Below are positions 36,020 through 46,009 of a DNA stretch of 64,000 nucleotides, one piece after another. The DNA lies in contig NZ_CP030050.1 in NCBI RefSeq assembly GCF_015291705.1, positions 9,673,001-9,737,000 of the forward strand, given 5' to 3'. How positions within the stretch are numbered: position 1 is the first letter of the stretch; every line of letters begins with the position of its first letter. Below the pieces are notes generated by a model. It saw only the letters and a list, made by a program, of their open reading frames with translations. It did no database searches and was not told where the DNA came from. This DNA comes from Bradyrhizobium arachidis (GTDB lineage Bacteria; Pseudomonadota; Alphaproteobacteria; Rhizobiales; Xanthobacteraceae). The position numbers were made by a program, and so were the translations under genes.

Positions 36020-37632
36020 GGGCGGGCCACCGAGAATTGCATGCGCTGGGGCGCGCGCGAATCGCCCTCGCGGCAGATCGCGAGCACCTCCGACAGCACC
36101 GCGCGCGTGTCGCGGGGGTCGATCACGCCGTCGTCGAGCACGCGTGCGCTGGTGGAGAACACGTCCATCTGGCCGTCGAACACACCGACGATCTGCGCCT
36201 TCATGGCCTCCAACTTGTCCTTCTCGATCGGCTTGCCGCGGCGCGCGGCGGCGGCCTCGGTCACGATCGCCATAGTCTCGGCGGCCTGCTCGCCGCCCAT
36301 CACCGCGGTCTTGGCGTTCGGCCAGGAGAAGCAGAAGCGCGGATGGAAGCCGCGCCCGCACATGCCGTAATTGCCGGCACCGAACGAGGCACCGCAATAG
36401 ATCGTGATCTGCGGCACCGTCGCCGACGTCACCGCCTGGATCATCTTGGAGCCGTGCTTGATCATGCCGGCTTCCTCATAGGCCTTGCCGACCATGTAGC
36501 CGGTGGTGTTGTTGAGATAGAGGATCGGCGTGCGGGTCTGGCAGCAGGCCTGGATGAAATGCGTCGCCTTGTTGGCGCCAGCGGGATCGAGCGGGCCATT
36601 GTTGGTGATGATGCCGATGGCCTGGCCCTCGATGCGGGCATGGCCGCAGACGGTGGCGGGACCATAGTTCGCCGCCATCTCAGTGAAATCGGAATCGTCG
36701 ATGATCCGCGCGATCACCTGCTTCATGTCGACTGGGCGCTTGTGGTCCATCGGCATGATGCCGAGCAGCTCGTCCTGATCGTAGCGCGGCGGCTTGAACT
36801 CCGACGCCGCTCGGCCCGGCCGCTCCCATTCCAGCGCCGCCATGATCTCGCGCGCGATGCGAAGCGCGTCGCGATCGTCCTCGGCGAGATAGTCACCGAG
36901 GCCGGAGACCTGCGTGTGCATCTCGGCGCCGCCGAGCTCTTCTTCCGTAGCGATCTCGCCGGTCGCGGCCTTTAGCAACGGTGGCCCCGCGAGGAAGGCG
37001 CGGGTGCGGCCGCGGACCATGACGATGTAGTCCGAAAGGCCGGTCTGGTAGGCGCCGCCGGCGGTCGAGGAGCCGTGCGTGACGGTGACAACCGGCAAGC
37101 CTGCCGCCGAAAGCCGCGCCAGATTGCGAAAGATATTGCCGCCGCGGACAAAATCCTCGACGCGGTAGCGCAACAGATTGGCGCCGGCGCTCTCGACGAG
37201 CTGCACGTAAGGCAGCTTGTTCTCCAGAGCGAGCTCCTGCACCCGCAGCGTCTTGTCGAGGCCGTAGGGCTGCAGCGCGCCGGCATCGATGCCGGAATCA
37301 CTGGCGCTGACCATGCAGCGGATGCCGGAGACGAAGCCGATGCCGGCGATCACGCCGCCGCCGGGCACACTCTTGCTCGCATCCGGCACGTCGAACATGT
37401 AGCCGGCGAGTGTCGACAGCTCGATGAAGGGCGCGCCGGGATCAAGCACCAGCGCGACGCGTTCGCGCGGCAGCAGCTGACCGCGCTTGTGGAAGCGGTC
37501 CTTTGCAGCAGCAGACGCCGCGCGCGTGCGCTCTTCCAGCGCGCGCATGCGGTCGATCAGCGCGAGCATGCCGTCGCGGTTGGCGTGGTAGGCGGTGCTG
37601 CCGGGGGAAATGGTGTTTTCGAGGATGGACAT
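36016..37632 (-). CDS. Carboxyltransferase subunit of acyl-CoA carboxylase (MCC beta-like)
   Basis: A 538-residue carboxyltransferase with N- and C-terminal crotonase-fold halves. Visible family blocks are KRGQLLPRERVALVLDPG, VTHGSSTAGGAYQTGLSD, the GPATVCGHARIEGQAIGII start of the C-half and YCGASFGAGNYGMCGR near the active site. The length and the FGAGNYGMCGRGF block favour the methylcrotonyl/geranyl-CoA group over propionyl-CoA carboxylase. ATG 37632 is preceded by GGGAAAGAG. It is translationally coupled to the alpha subunit. Confidence 0.92.
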   Translation of the reverse strand: MSILENTISPGSTAYHANRDGMLALIDRMRALEERTRAASAAAKDRFHKRGQLLPRERVALVLDPGAPFIELSTLAGYMFDVPDASKSVPGGGVIAGIGFVSGIRCMVSASDSGIDAGALQPYGLDKTLRVQELALENKLPYVQLVESAGANLLRYRVEDFVRGGNIFRNLARLSAAGLPVVTVTHGSSTAGGAYQTGLSDYIVMVRGRTRAFLAGPPLLKAATGEIATEEELGGAEMHTQVSGLGDYLAEDDRDALRIAREIMAALEWERPGRAASEFKPPRYDQDELLGIMPMDHKRPVDMKQVIARIIDDSDFTEMAANYGPATVCGHARIEGQAIGIITNNGPLDPAGANKATHFIQACCQTRTPILYLNNTTGYMVGKAYEEAGMIKHGSKMIQAVTSATVPQITIYCGASFGAGNYGMCGRGFHPRFCFSWPNAKTAVMGGEQAAETMAIVTEAAAARRGKPIEKDKLEAMKAQIVGVFDGQMDVFSTSARVLDDGVIDPRDTRAVLSEVLAICREGDSRAPQRMQFSVARP

Positions 37633-37647
37633 AACTCTTTCCCAGTC

Positions 37648-37744
37648 GTCATTCCGGGGCGCGTGTAGCGCGAGCCCGGAATCCATACTCCCCGATCGTG
37701 GTTATGGATTCCGGGCCTGGCCCTTCGGGCCATCCCGGAATGAC
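37648..37744. repeat. Family C palindromic element
   Basis: A 97-base inverted repeat with ends GTCATTCCGGGG and CATCCCGGAATGAC and inner GAGCCCGGAATCCATA / TATGGATTCCGGGCC arms. It lies between the BKACE gene and the carboxyltransferase gene, both on the minus strand. Confidence 0.8.
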
Positions 37745-37755
37745 GGAGTGTGTGG

Positions 37756-38622
37756 CTACCTGTTCGTCCCAAAGATCTTCCGCGCCTCGGCGGGGCTCGC
37801 GATCTCGCGGCCAGCGCGGCGGGCGCAGGCGGCGATGGCCTCGATCAGCTGGCCGTTCGAGGTCACCTTCTTGCCGTCGGCGAGATAGAAGGCGTCCTCG
37901 AGACCGGTACGCAAGTGACCGCCGAGCTCGGCGCAGCGCTGGTGCAGCGGCCAGATCTCTTCGCGGCCGATCGCGGTGACCTGGAACTGCGCTTCGGGGC
38001 GCTTCAGCTTGATCAGGATCGGCAGCAGCTCCGGGTCCGACGGCATGCCGGAGGCAACGCCCATCACGAAATTATACTCGAGCGGGCCGTTGTACATGCC
38101 GACCTGGTGATACATGCCGACGCAGCGGACGATGCCGACGTCGAAGCATTCGAACTCGGGGATAGTGCCGACCTCATTCATGACGTCGAGATAGTCCTTC
38201 ACCTTCTCGACCGCGTTGTCGAACATCATCGGCGGCCAGGCCCAGGTGTTGTCTGCCTTGACCTTCAAATAATTCAGCGAGCCAGCGTTGCAGGCAGCGA
38301 TCTCCGGCTTGGTCTCGCGGATGCAGTCGAGCGCGCCGGAGTAGTTCGGGCCTGAGACACCCGAGGTGTGGTTGATGATGACCCCGGGACAGGCTTCGCG
38401 GATCGCCTGCTGGATCTCCTTGCTGACGCTGACCTCCCAGGACGGCAGATGGCCCTTGCCCGGCGCCTGCTGGCGCAGATGGATGTGCATGATGGAGGCG
38501 CCGGCATCGAACGCAGCCTTGGCCTCGCGCGCCATCTGCTCGGGCGTCACGGGGACGTTGTGCTGCTTCGGGTCGGTAAGCACGCCGTTCAGCGCGCAGG
38601 TGATGACGGCCTTGTCGCTCAT
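37756..38622 (-). CDS. BKACE (DUF849) family beta-keto acid cleavage enzyme
   Basis: A 288-residue TIM-barrel zinc enzyme. The blocks DKAVITCALNGVLTDP, GASIMHIHLRQQ (zinc histidines HIH) and VIINHTSG are diagnostic of the family, which includes 3-keto-5-aminohexanoate cleavage enzyme. Members condense a beta-keto acid with acetyl-CoA to give a CoA ester plus acetoacetate. Here it is next to carboxylase and acyl-CoA dehydrogenase genes, so it probably processes an intermediate of the same pathway. ATG 38622 is preferred over an in-frame GTG at 38640 by family N-termini. Confidence 0.9.
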   Translation of the reverse strand: MSDKAVITCALNGVLTDPKQHNVPVTPEQMAREAKAAFDAGASIMHIHLRQQAPGKGHLPSWEVSVSKEIQQAIREACPGVIINHTSGVSGPNYSGALDCIRETKPEIAACNAGSLNYLKVKADNTWAWPPMMFDNAVEKVKDYLDVMNEVGTIPEFECFDVGIVRCVGMYHQVGMYNGPLEYNFVMGVASGMPSDPELLPILIKLKRPEAQFQVTAIGREEIWPLHQRCAELGGHLRTGLEDAFYLADGKKVTSNGQLIEAIAACARRAGREIASPAEARKIFGTNR

Positions 38623-38720
38623 GCCAAAAATGTCTCGCACGTTGAGAATTCAACGCTGGCGATCATGTGATGCGGGGCATGCGGCTTCTTGCGCGGAGAA
38701 GCTAGCTAAAAACGAGCTAT

Positions 38721-38812
38721 CGTAGGGTGGGCAAAGCGTAGCGTGCCCACCAACTTTACCAGTTGCCGACAGGTGGTGGGCACGGCGCAAGAGCGCCTTT
38801 GCCCACCCTACG
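38721..38812. repeat. Family B palindromic element, copy 2
   Basis: A 92-base element with CGTAGGGTGGGCAAAGCG and CGCCTTTGCCCACCCTACG ends and inner GTGCCCACC/GGTGGGCAC arms, between the BKACE gene and the 3' end of the AraC gene. Confidence 0.83.
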
Positions 38813-38829
38813 AAGCGACGAGAGCGAGC

Positions 38830-39639
38830 CTAGCCCGCCTCCGCGAGCACCCGCACCGTCTCGGTGCTGCGATAGATCGCAAGATCGCGCGAGCCGACGA
38901 AGATCGCGCGCGGCTTCAATCCATAGAAGCGGCGGATCGAATGGCTGAAATGGGTGCTGTCGGGATAACCGATGTCCTGCGCGAGATGGGCGAGGTTGAG
39001 GTCCTGGTTGGCGAAGTGCAGCAGATGCCGCGCGCGCTTCCAGGCTCGGAAGGAGCGGAACGAGATGCCGGTCTCTTCCTTGAACAGATGCAGGAAGCGC
39101 GAGGCGGAGAGACCGGCTTCGGCCGCACATGTATCCGCCGTCACCGGCTCGCCGGAGAAACGCTCGATGCGGGCGACTGCGCGCATCACGCGCGGGTCGA
39201 GCACGCGGCGCGGCAGCGCCTCGCCAAAACACATCTCGTCGAATTCGGCGGTGGTGATGTCGCCGTAGCGGCGCTGGCGCAGCAGCGCGTAGGCAGCCAG
39301 GATCTTTCGGGCATAGACCGCGCGGTCCGGCCCCATCAGCCGCTGGGCCAGGGCTTCCAGCACGCCATCCGGCATGCTCTCGGGCTCAAGCGTCACGCTG
39401 ATTGCAGTGCGGTAGTCGCTGGCAATGGAATGGCGCTGGTTCGGCAGCGTGACGAACAGCTCGCCGGTGGCGAGAACGTCGTCGATGGTCAGGTGGAGAT
39501 TGCCCTTCACGGCCACATAGACATGGCAGCAACCCGGAGTCCGCTTGCGGGGCCGTCCGAGCAGGCCGGCATAGAACACCCGCTCCGGCGTGATCAGCAT
39601 CAGATGGTCGGATTCGCGACCGTTATAATCCATGGGCAT
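38830..39639 (-). CDS. AraC family transcriptional regulator
   Basis: A 269-residue regulator. The N-terminal half (1-150) is a cupin-like sensor without an obvious ligand motif. The C-terminal AraC domain (about 160-260) has both helix-turn-helix units: VTADTCAAEAGLSASRFLHLFKEETG and NLAHLAQDIGYPDSTHFSHSIRRFYGLKPRAI. It sits between BKACE and the GST/acyl-CoA dehydrogenase genes in the same direction and is the only dedicated regulator in the catabolic island, so it probably controls it. A pair of direct repeats lies upstream at 39697-39724. Confidence 0.9.
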   Translation of the reverse strand: MPMDYNGRESDHLMLITPERVFYAGLLGRPRKRTPGCCHVYVAVKGNLHLTIDDVLATGELFVTLPNQRHSIASDYRTAISVTLEPESMPDGVLEALAQRLMGPDRAVYARKILAAYALLRQRRYGDITTAEFDEMCFGEALPRRVLDPRVMRAVARIERFSGEPVTADTCAAEAGLSASRFLHLFKEETGISFRSFRAWKRARHLLHFANQDLNLAHLAQDIGYPDSTHFSHSIRRFYGLKPRAIFVGSRDLAIYRSTETVRVLAEAG

Positions 39640-39696
39640 CCTCCTCGCGCGGCTCTTTGGCCGCTGCGGACGGAGGTCACCTTAGCGGAAATTTGG

Positions 39697-39724
39697 GCGC
39701 TGTCACGACGGGATAGCGCTGTCA
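39697..39724. promoter_or_regulatory. Paired GCGCTGTCA direct repeats upstream of the AraC gene
   Basis: Two identical 9-mers at 39697-39705 and 39716-39724, 19 bases apart, about 60-85 bases upstream of the regulator start. AraC-family proteins often bind direct repeats roughly two helical turns apart, so this is a candidate autoregulatory site. Confidence 0.38.
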
Positions 39725-39738
39725 TGTAAACATGCGCC

Positions 39739-39817
39739 GTCGTTCCGGGGCGGTCCAAAGGGCCAAACCCGGAACCTCGAGATTCCGGGTTCGCGCTATT
39801 GCGCGCCCCGGAATGAC
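39739..39817. repeat. Family C palindromic element
   Basis: A 79-base inverted repeat with ends GTCGTTCCGGGGCG and CGCCCCGGAATGAC and an inner GGAACCTCGAGATTCC centre, between the AraC gene and the GST gene. Confidence 0.8.
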
Positions 39818-39825
39818 AGCTTCCC

Positions 39826-40481
39826 TTACGCCCTCACGCGCGGCGCAACATTCTGCTCAAGGCCGGCCTTCTGCTCCGCAGCAACCGCGCGCTTGAAACC
39901 GTCGCGCTGCTGCAGGCGCGCCCAATAAGCTGCGACATTTGGCCCAAAGTCCTTGGCAAGCCCGATATTGTCGGCGAGGCGCAGCGCATAACCGATGACA
40001 ATGTCAGCGGCGGTGAAGCGACCGGCGCACAAGGTTTCGGCATTGGCCGTCGCTGCCTCGACGGCGCGCAGCCTGCCCAGAAACCATTTTGCGTAATCGG
40101 TGGCGACCTGCGGAACGCGGCGCTCTTCCGGCTCGAGCTGGGTGTATCGGAGCACCAGCGTCTGCGGGAAGGTTAAGGTGGCGTCGGAAAAATACATCCA
40201 GTTCAGGAACGCGCCATAGGCGGGATCCTCGGAGCCGACCATCAGCGGCGTCGGCCCGTATTTGATGCCGAGATAATGGCAGATGCCCGAGGACTCGGTC
40301 ATCCGCGTCTCGCCGTCGATCAGGAAGGGGATAGTGCCGAGCGGATTGATGCCGAGATAATCCTTGGCAAACACTCGCGGCGGGAACGGCAGCATCTTCA
40401 ATTCATACGGCAGCCCCATCTCCTCCAGCATCCAGAGCGGGCGGAACGAGCGCGCAGCGTCGCAGTGATAGAGCGTGATCA

Positions 40482-40482
<1 letters not shown>
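39826..40482 (-). CDS. Glutathione S-transferase family protein
   Basis: A 218-residue GST. The thioredoxin-like N-domain (ITLYHCDAARSFRPLWMLEEMGLPYEL) has the serine of the ARSFRPLW segment as candidate glutathione-activating residue and the MTESSGICHYLG block that binds the gamma-glutamyl part. The all-helical C-domain starts near residue 90. The start overlaps the stop of the upstream acyl-CoA dehydrogenase gene by one base, so the two are cotranslated. It may detoxify a reactive pathway intermediate. Confidence 0.88.
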
Positions 40483-41645
<1,163 letters not shown>

Positions 41646-41655
41646 TTTGCTTCCT

Positions 41656-41751
41656 GTCATTCCGGAGCGCGCGAAGCGCGAACCCGGAATCTCGATATGT
41701 TAGGACTCAGCTTTAGGTCCCGGGTTCGCGCTCTGCGCGCCCCGGGACGAC
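41656..41751. repeat. Family C palindromic element
   Basis: Ends GTCATTCCGGAGCGCG and GCGCCCCGGGACGAC, with a less symmetric centre. It lies between the two acyl-CoA dehydrogenase genes on the minus strand and provides the start of the downstream gene's leader. Confidence 0.72.
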
Positions 41752-41755
41752 GGTT

Positions 41756-42892
41756 TCACAACCCCATCTGCCGGCTTGCCAGATCCTTCATGATCTCCTC
41801 GGTGCCGCCGCCGATGGCGTTGACCTTGACCTCGCGGTAGATGCGCTCGGCCTTGATGCCGCGCATGAAGCCGGCGCCGCCAAAGATCTGCACGGCTTCC
41901 GAGGCGCAGAACGCCATGGTCTGGGTCGCCTGGTTCTTCATCATGCAGATCTCGGCGACCGGGCTCTCGCCCTGCTCCAGCCGCCACGCCAGCATTTCCA
42001 GCATTGCCTGACTTGCGGCGACCTTCTGTGCCATGTCGACGATTTTGTGCCTGATGACCTGGTGCTGGGCGAGCGGCTTGCCGAATGTCTTGCGCTCCTT
42101 GGCGTAGGCAATCGCCTCGTCGAGACAGACGCGGGCGAAGGCGGTGCAACTCGCCGCCATGCCCATGCGCTCGCTGTTGAAGTTCTGCATGATGATCTTA
42201 AAACCCTGGCCCTCTTCGCCGATCAGGTTCTCGGCCGGCACGCGGCATTCGTCGAAATGCAGCGTTGCGGTGTCGGAGGCCCACCAGCCCATCTTCTTCA
42301 GCTTGGTGCGCGACAGGCCGGGCGTATCGCCCTCGATCAGCAGCAGGCTAACGCCGCCGGCGCCCTCGCCGCCGGTGCGCACCGCCACGGTCAGATAGTC
42401 GGCGCGCACGCCTGAGGTGATGAAGGTCTTTTCGCCGCTCACGACGTAGTGATCCCCGTCGCGCCGCGCCCTGGTGCGGAGGTTTGCGACATCGGAGCCG
42501 CCGCCCGGCTCGGTGATGGCGAGCGCAGAAATCTTCTCGCCCGACAGCACCTGCGGCAGCACGCGCGCCTTCACTTCCGGCCGCGCCGCCCGCGCGATCG
42601 GCGGCGAGCCGATGGTGTGGCTCATCAGGCTGGCGCTGACGCCGCCGGCCCCGGCGCGCGCCAGCTCCTGGCTGGCCACGATCTTCATGAACTGGTCGGC
42701 GGCGATCCCGCCATATTCCTCGGGGAATCCAAGCCCAAGGAGACCTATCTCGGCCGCCTTGCGATAGAGCGCACGCGGGAATTCGCCGGCCTCGTCCCAT
42801 TCATGGGCGAAGGGCGTGATCTCCTTGTCGACGAAGCGGCGCATGACCTCGCGGAAGGCGTCGTGCTCAGCGGTATAGAACGGGCTCGTCAT
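41756..42892 (-). CDS. Acyl-CoA dehydrogenase (second)
   Basis: A 378-residue acyl-CoA dehydrogenase with LAITEPGGGSDVANLRT, EKTFITSGVRADYLTV and the C-terminal EAVQIFGGAGFMRGIKAERIYREVKVNAIGGGTEEIM. It is clearly related to but distinct from the 40482-41645 enzyme, so the pathway probably has two oxidation steps or two chain types. It is the first gene of the leftward operon, divergent from the acyl-CoA ligase at 43161 across 268 bases. Confidence 0.92.
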   Translation of the reverse strand: MTSPFYTAEHDAFREVMRRFVDKEITPFAHEWDEAGEFPRALYRKAAEIGLLGLGFPEEYGGIAADQFMKIVASQELARAGAGGVSASLMSHTIGSPPIARAARPEVKARVLPQVLSGEKISALAITEPGGGSDVANLRTRARRDGDHYVVSGEKTFITSGVRADYLTVAVRTGGEGAGGVSLLLIEGDTPGLSRTKLKKMGWWASDTATLHFDECRVPAENLIGEEGQGFKIIMQNFNSERMGMAASCTAFARVCLDEAIAYAKERKTFGKPLAQHQVIRHKIVDMAQKVAASQAMLEMLAWRLEQGESPVAEICMMKNQATQTMAFCASEAVQIFGGAGFMRGIKAERIYREVKVNAIGGGTEEIMKDLASRQMGL

Positions 42893-43160
42893 CGCAACTT
42901 TCGCCCTGTTGGCGGATTCGGCTCATTCACCATGGCCGGAACATTTGCCGTTCACTTGCGCAGAGTGGCTGACCGGAGGAACCGCGCCACCGCAGCCTAT
43001 CGCCTAGCAACTCAACGCAAGACGATTTTCACCCCTCGCAGGCCAACTCCGGATCAAAAAAAGACTGCTGCACAGACTCCGGCTGGCCCCAGGGCCATGC
43101 CGGGCATGGTGCACGGCAACAGGGACGCGAGGCGGCACAAGACCGCCGAGGGAGGGATTT

Positions 43161-44711
43161 TTGGCCGTTCGTTACTACGACTGGATCGCCCACCATGGCC
43201 GCCGCACACCTGACAAGGTTGCGGTGATCGATCTCGCCAGCGAGCGCCGCTTCACCTATGCGCAGCTCGACGCTCGCGTCTCGCGCCTCGCTTCGTTCCT
43301 GCGCCATACGCTCAACGTCTCGCGCGGCGACCGCGTCGCGGTGCTGGCGCTGAACACGACCGATACGCTGGAAGTGCAGTTCGCCTGCGGACGGCTTGGC
43401 GCCATCTTCGTGCCGCTGAACACCCGCCTCACCGTTCCCGAGCTTCAGTTCATCACCAGCGATTGCGCGCCGAAGGTGATGATCCACGACACTGACCTGG
43501 CCGAGACCGCGCTCGCGGTCGCAAAGCTCTGCAATGTCGCGACCAGCCTGCTGCTCGGCCCCGGCGGCGCCTATGAAGCCGGCATTGCCGCCGCAAAGCC
43601 GCTCGACCGCGCCGAGGAGGTCACGCTCGATGACGTCTCGACCATCATGTACACGTCGGGCACCACGGGTCATCCCAAGGGCGCGACCATCACCCATGGC
43701 ATGACCTTCTGGAATTGCGTCAATCTCGGCGGTCCCGCTTGCATCGGACCGGCCTCGGTGCTGCTCACCGTGCTGCCGCTGTTCCACACCGGCGGACTGA
43801 ATTGCTACACCAATCCCGTTCTGCATGCCGGCGGCACCGTGATGATCATGCGCGCCTTCGATCCCGGCACGGCGCTCGGCCTGATTAACAATCCCGCGCA
43901 GGGCATCAACGTGTTCTTCGGCGTGCCCGCGATCTACCAGTTCATGGCGCAGCATCCGGCTTTCGCGACGACCGATCTGACCCGGCTGATCGTCTGCGGT
44001 GTCGGCGGCGCGCCGATGCCGGTGCCGCTCTTGAAAGTCTGGGAAGCCCGCGGCGTCGCCCTCCAGCAGGGCTACGGCATGACCGAGACCTCGCCGGCCG
44101 TGCTGGTGCTCGATCGTGAGGACGCGGCCCGCAAGGCCGGCTCCGCCGGCAAGCCGGTGCTGCACACCGAGGTGCGCATCGTGCGGCCCGACGGCAGCGA
44201 TGCCGACACCGGCGAGCTCGGTGAGCTCTGGGTCAAGGGACCCAACATCACGCCCGGCTACTGGAACAGGCCGGAGGCGAACAAGACGTCCTTCACCGAC
44301 GGCTGGCTGCACACCGGCGATGCTACGCGCGTGGATGAAGAAGGCTTCTACTACATCGTCGACCGCTGGAAGGACATGTACATTTCCGGCGGCGAGAACG
44401 TCTATCCCGCCGAGGTCGAGAACGTCCTGCACCAGCTCACCGCGATCGCGGAAGCCGCGGTGATCGGCATTCCCGATGCGCAATGGGGCGAAGTGGGCCT
44501 TGCCATCGTCGCGGTCAAACAGGGCCAGCGGCTGAGCGAAGCCGAGGTCTTGGCGCATTGCGCGGCGAATCTCGCGCGCTTCAAATGCCCGCGCCAGGTC
44601 CGCTTCGTCGATGCGCTGCCACGCAACGCCACCGGCAAGATCCACAAGCCGACCTTGCGCAAGGAATTCTCGGTGGCTTCCGAAGTCGACAAGAAAGCCG
44701 CCAACGCCTGA
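43161..44711 (+). CDS. AMP-dependent acyl-CoA synthetase (long/medium-chain type)
   Basis: A 516-residue acyl-CoA ligase: MYTSGTTGHPKG (163-174), GYGMTETSP, GWLHTGDATRVDEEGFYYIVDR and NATGKIHKPTLRKEF with the catalytic lysine. The start is TTG 43161, supported by GGGAGGGA just upstream and the conserved-looking beginning VRYYDWIAHHGRRTPDKVA. It should activate the acid that the divergent dehydrogenases and carboxylase then process. A rho-independent terminator follows. Confidence 0.92.
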   Translation: MAVRYYDWIAHHGRRTPDKVAVIDLASERRFTYAQLDARVSRLASFLRHTLNVSRGDRVAVLALNTTDTLEVQFACGRLGAIFVPLNTRLTVPELQFITSDCAPKVMIHDTDLAETALAVAKLCNVATSLLLGPGGAYEAGIAAAKPLDRAEEVTLDDVSTIMYTSGTTGHPKGATITHGMTFWNCVNLGGPACIGPASVLLTVLPLFHTGGLNCYTNPVLHAGGTVMIMRAFDPGTALGLINNPAQGINVFFGVPAIYQFMAQHPAFATTDLTRLIVCGVGGAPMPVPLLKVWEARGVALQQGYGMTETSPAVLVLDREDAARKAGSAGKPVLHTEVRIVRPDGSDADTGELGELWVKGPNITPGYWNRPEANKTSFTDGWLHTGDATRVDEEGFYYIVDRWKDMYISGGENVYPAEVENVLHQLTAIAEAAVIGIPDAQWGEVGLAIVAVKQGQRLSEAEVLAHCAANLARFKCPRQVRFVDALPRNATGKIHKPTLRKEFSVASEVDKKAANA

Positions 44712-44715
44712 TCGA

Positions 44716-44738
44716 AGCGCCCCTCGCGGGCGCTTTTT
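44716..44738 (+). terminator. Rho-independent terminator after the acyl-CoA ligase
   Basis: A perfect 7-bp stem AGCGCCC / GGGCGCT with a 5-base loop CTCGC, followed by T-rich TTTTGTTTT, beginning five bases after the stop codon. It separates the ligase from the binding-protein gene. Confidence 0.85.
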
Positions 44739-44785
44739 GTTTTGAAAGTGCCTGCTCCACCCCAAAAGAAGTCAAAGGAATTTCC

Positions 44786-46009
44786 ATGAAGAACAAGAAA
44801 CTCGCCCTGCTTGCCGCGGCAACGGCCCTGACATTGCTCTCGGTTCAAGGCGCATATGCGCAGAAGAAATACGACACCGGCGTCACCGACACCGAGATCA
44901 AGATTGGCAACGTCGAGGCCTATTCCGGTCCCGCCTCCGCCTACGGCATCATCGGCAAGACCGAGGAAGCCTATTTCAAGATGATCAACGACCAGGGCGG
45001 CATCAACGGCCGCAAGATCAACTGGATCTCCTATGACGACGGCTACTCGCCGCCGAAGACGGTGGAGCAGATCCGCAAGCTGATCGAGAGCGACGAGGTG
45101 TTCCTCGTCTTCAACGCGCTGGGCACGCCGACCCAGACCGCAGTGCAGAAATATCACAACGCCAAGAAGGTGCCGCAGCTGTTCCTCGCCACCGGCGCCA
45201 GCAAGTGGAATGATCCGAAGAACTTTCCCTGGACCATGGGCTTCCAGCCCAGCTACCGGGTCGAGGCCCAGATTTTCGCAAAATACATCCTGAAGGAGAA
45301 GCCGGACGCGAAGGTCGCGATCTTCTATGCCAATGACGATTTCGGCAAAGACTACCTCGCCGGCATCAAGGACATTTTCGGCGACAAGGCCTCGAAGCTG
45401 ATCGTGGCCGAGGAGAGCTACGAGACGTCGGAGCCGTCGATCGATGCCCACATCGTTAAGCTCAAGGGCACCGGCGCCGATGTCTTCGTCAACATCGCGA
45501 CGCCGAAGTTCGCAGCGCAAGCGATTAAGAAGATCGCGGAGCTGGAGTGGAAGCCGATGCACCTGATGACCGACGTCTCGGTGTCAATCGGCGCGGTGAT
45601 GAAGCCGGCCGGCCTTGAGGCATCCGAAGGCGTGCTGTCGGCCGGCTACTTGAAAGATGCGTCGGACCCGCAATGGAAGGACGACGAGGGCATGAAGAGG
45701 TTCATGACCTTCATCGACAAGTACATGCCTGGCGCGAACATCTCGGACGCCAATCTGGTTTACGCCTATGCGGCGGCCCAGACCATGGTGCAGGTGCTGA
45801 AACAGTCGGGCGACAACCTGACCCGCGAGAACGTGATGAAGCAGGCCGCCAGCCTGAAGGACTTCGTCCCCGACACGCTGATCCCCGGCATCAAGATCAA
45901 CACTTCCTCCACCGACTTCGCGCCGATCGAGCAGCTCAAGATGTGGCGGTTCAAGAAGGGCCAGTGGGAGCTGTTCGGCGACATCATCAGCGCCGAAACC
46001 GGCGGCTAA
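44786..46009 (+). CDS. ABC transporter substrate-binding protein, LivK (Peripla_BP_6) type
   Basis: A 407-residue periplasmic binding protein with a Sec signal ending QGAYA near residue 25 and the start DTEIKIGNVEAYSGPASAYG. It belongs to the branched-chain amino acid/aromatic acid binding group. It lies directly behind an acyl-CoA ligase but no permease or ATPase gene is adjacent, so it probably captures the acid used by this island and relies on membrane components elsewhere. AAAGGAA precedes ATG 44786. Its stop overlaps the convergent glycosyltransferase-like gene by four bases. Confidence 0.9.
   Translation: MKNKKLALLAAATALTLLSVQGAYAQKKYDTGVTDTEIKIGNVEAYSGPASAYGIIGKTEEAYFKMINDQGGINGRKINWISYDDGYSPPKTVEQIRKLIESDEVFLVFNALGTPTQTAVQKYHNAKKVPQLFLATGASKWNDPKNFPWTMGFQPSYRVEAQIFAKYILKEKPDAKVAIFYANDDFGKDYLAGIKDIFGDKASKLIVAEESYETSEPSIDAHIVKLKGTGADVFVNIATPKFAAQAIKKIAELEWKPMHLMTDVSVSIGAVMKPAGLEASEGVLSAGYLKDASDPQWKDDEGMKRFMTFIDKYMPGANISDANLVYAYAAAQTMVQVLKQSGDNLTRENVMKQAASLKDFVPDTLIPGIKINTSSTDFAPIEQLKMWRFKKGQWELFGDIISAETGG

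Noticed and set aside
43029..44765. A 578-codon minus-strand frame opposite the acyl-CoA ligase
   Set aside because: Antisense to a ligase with all adenylation motifs, and it would span the terminator.
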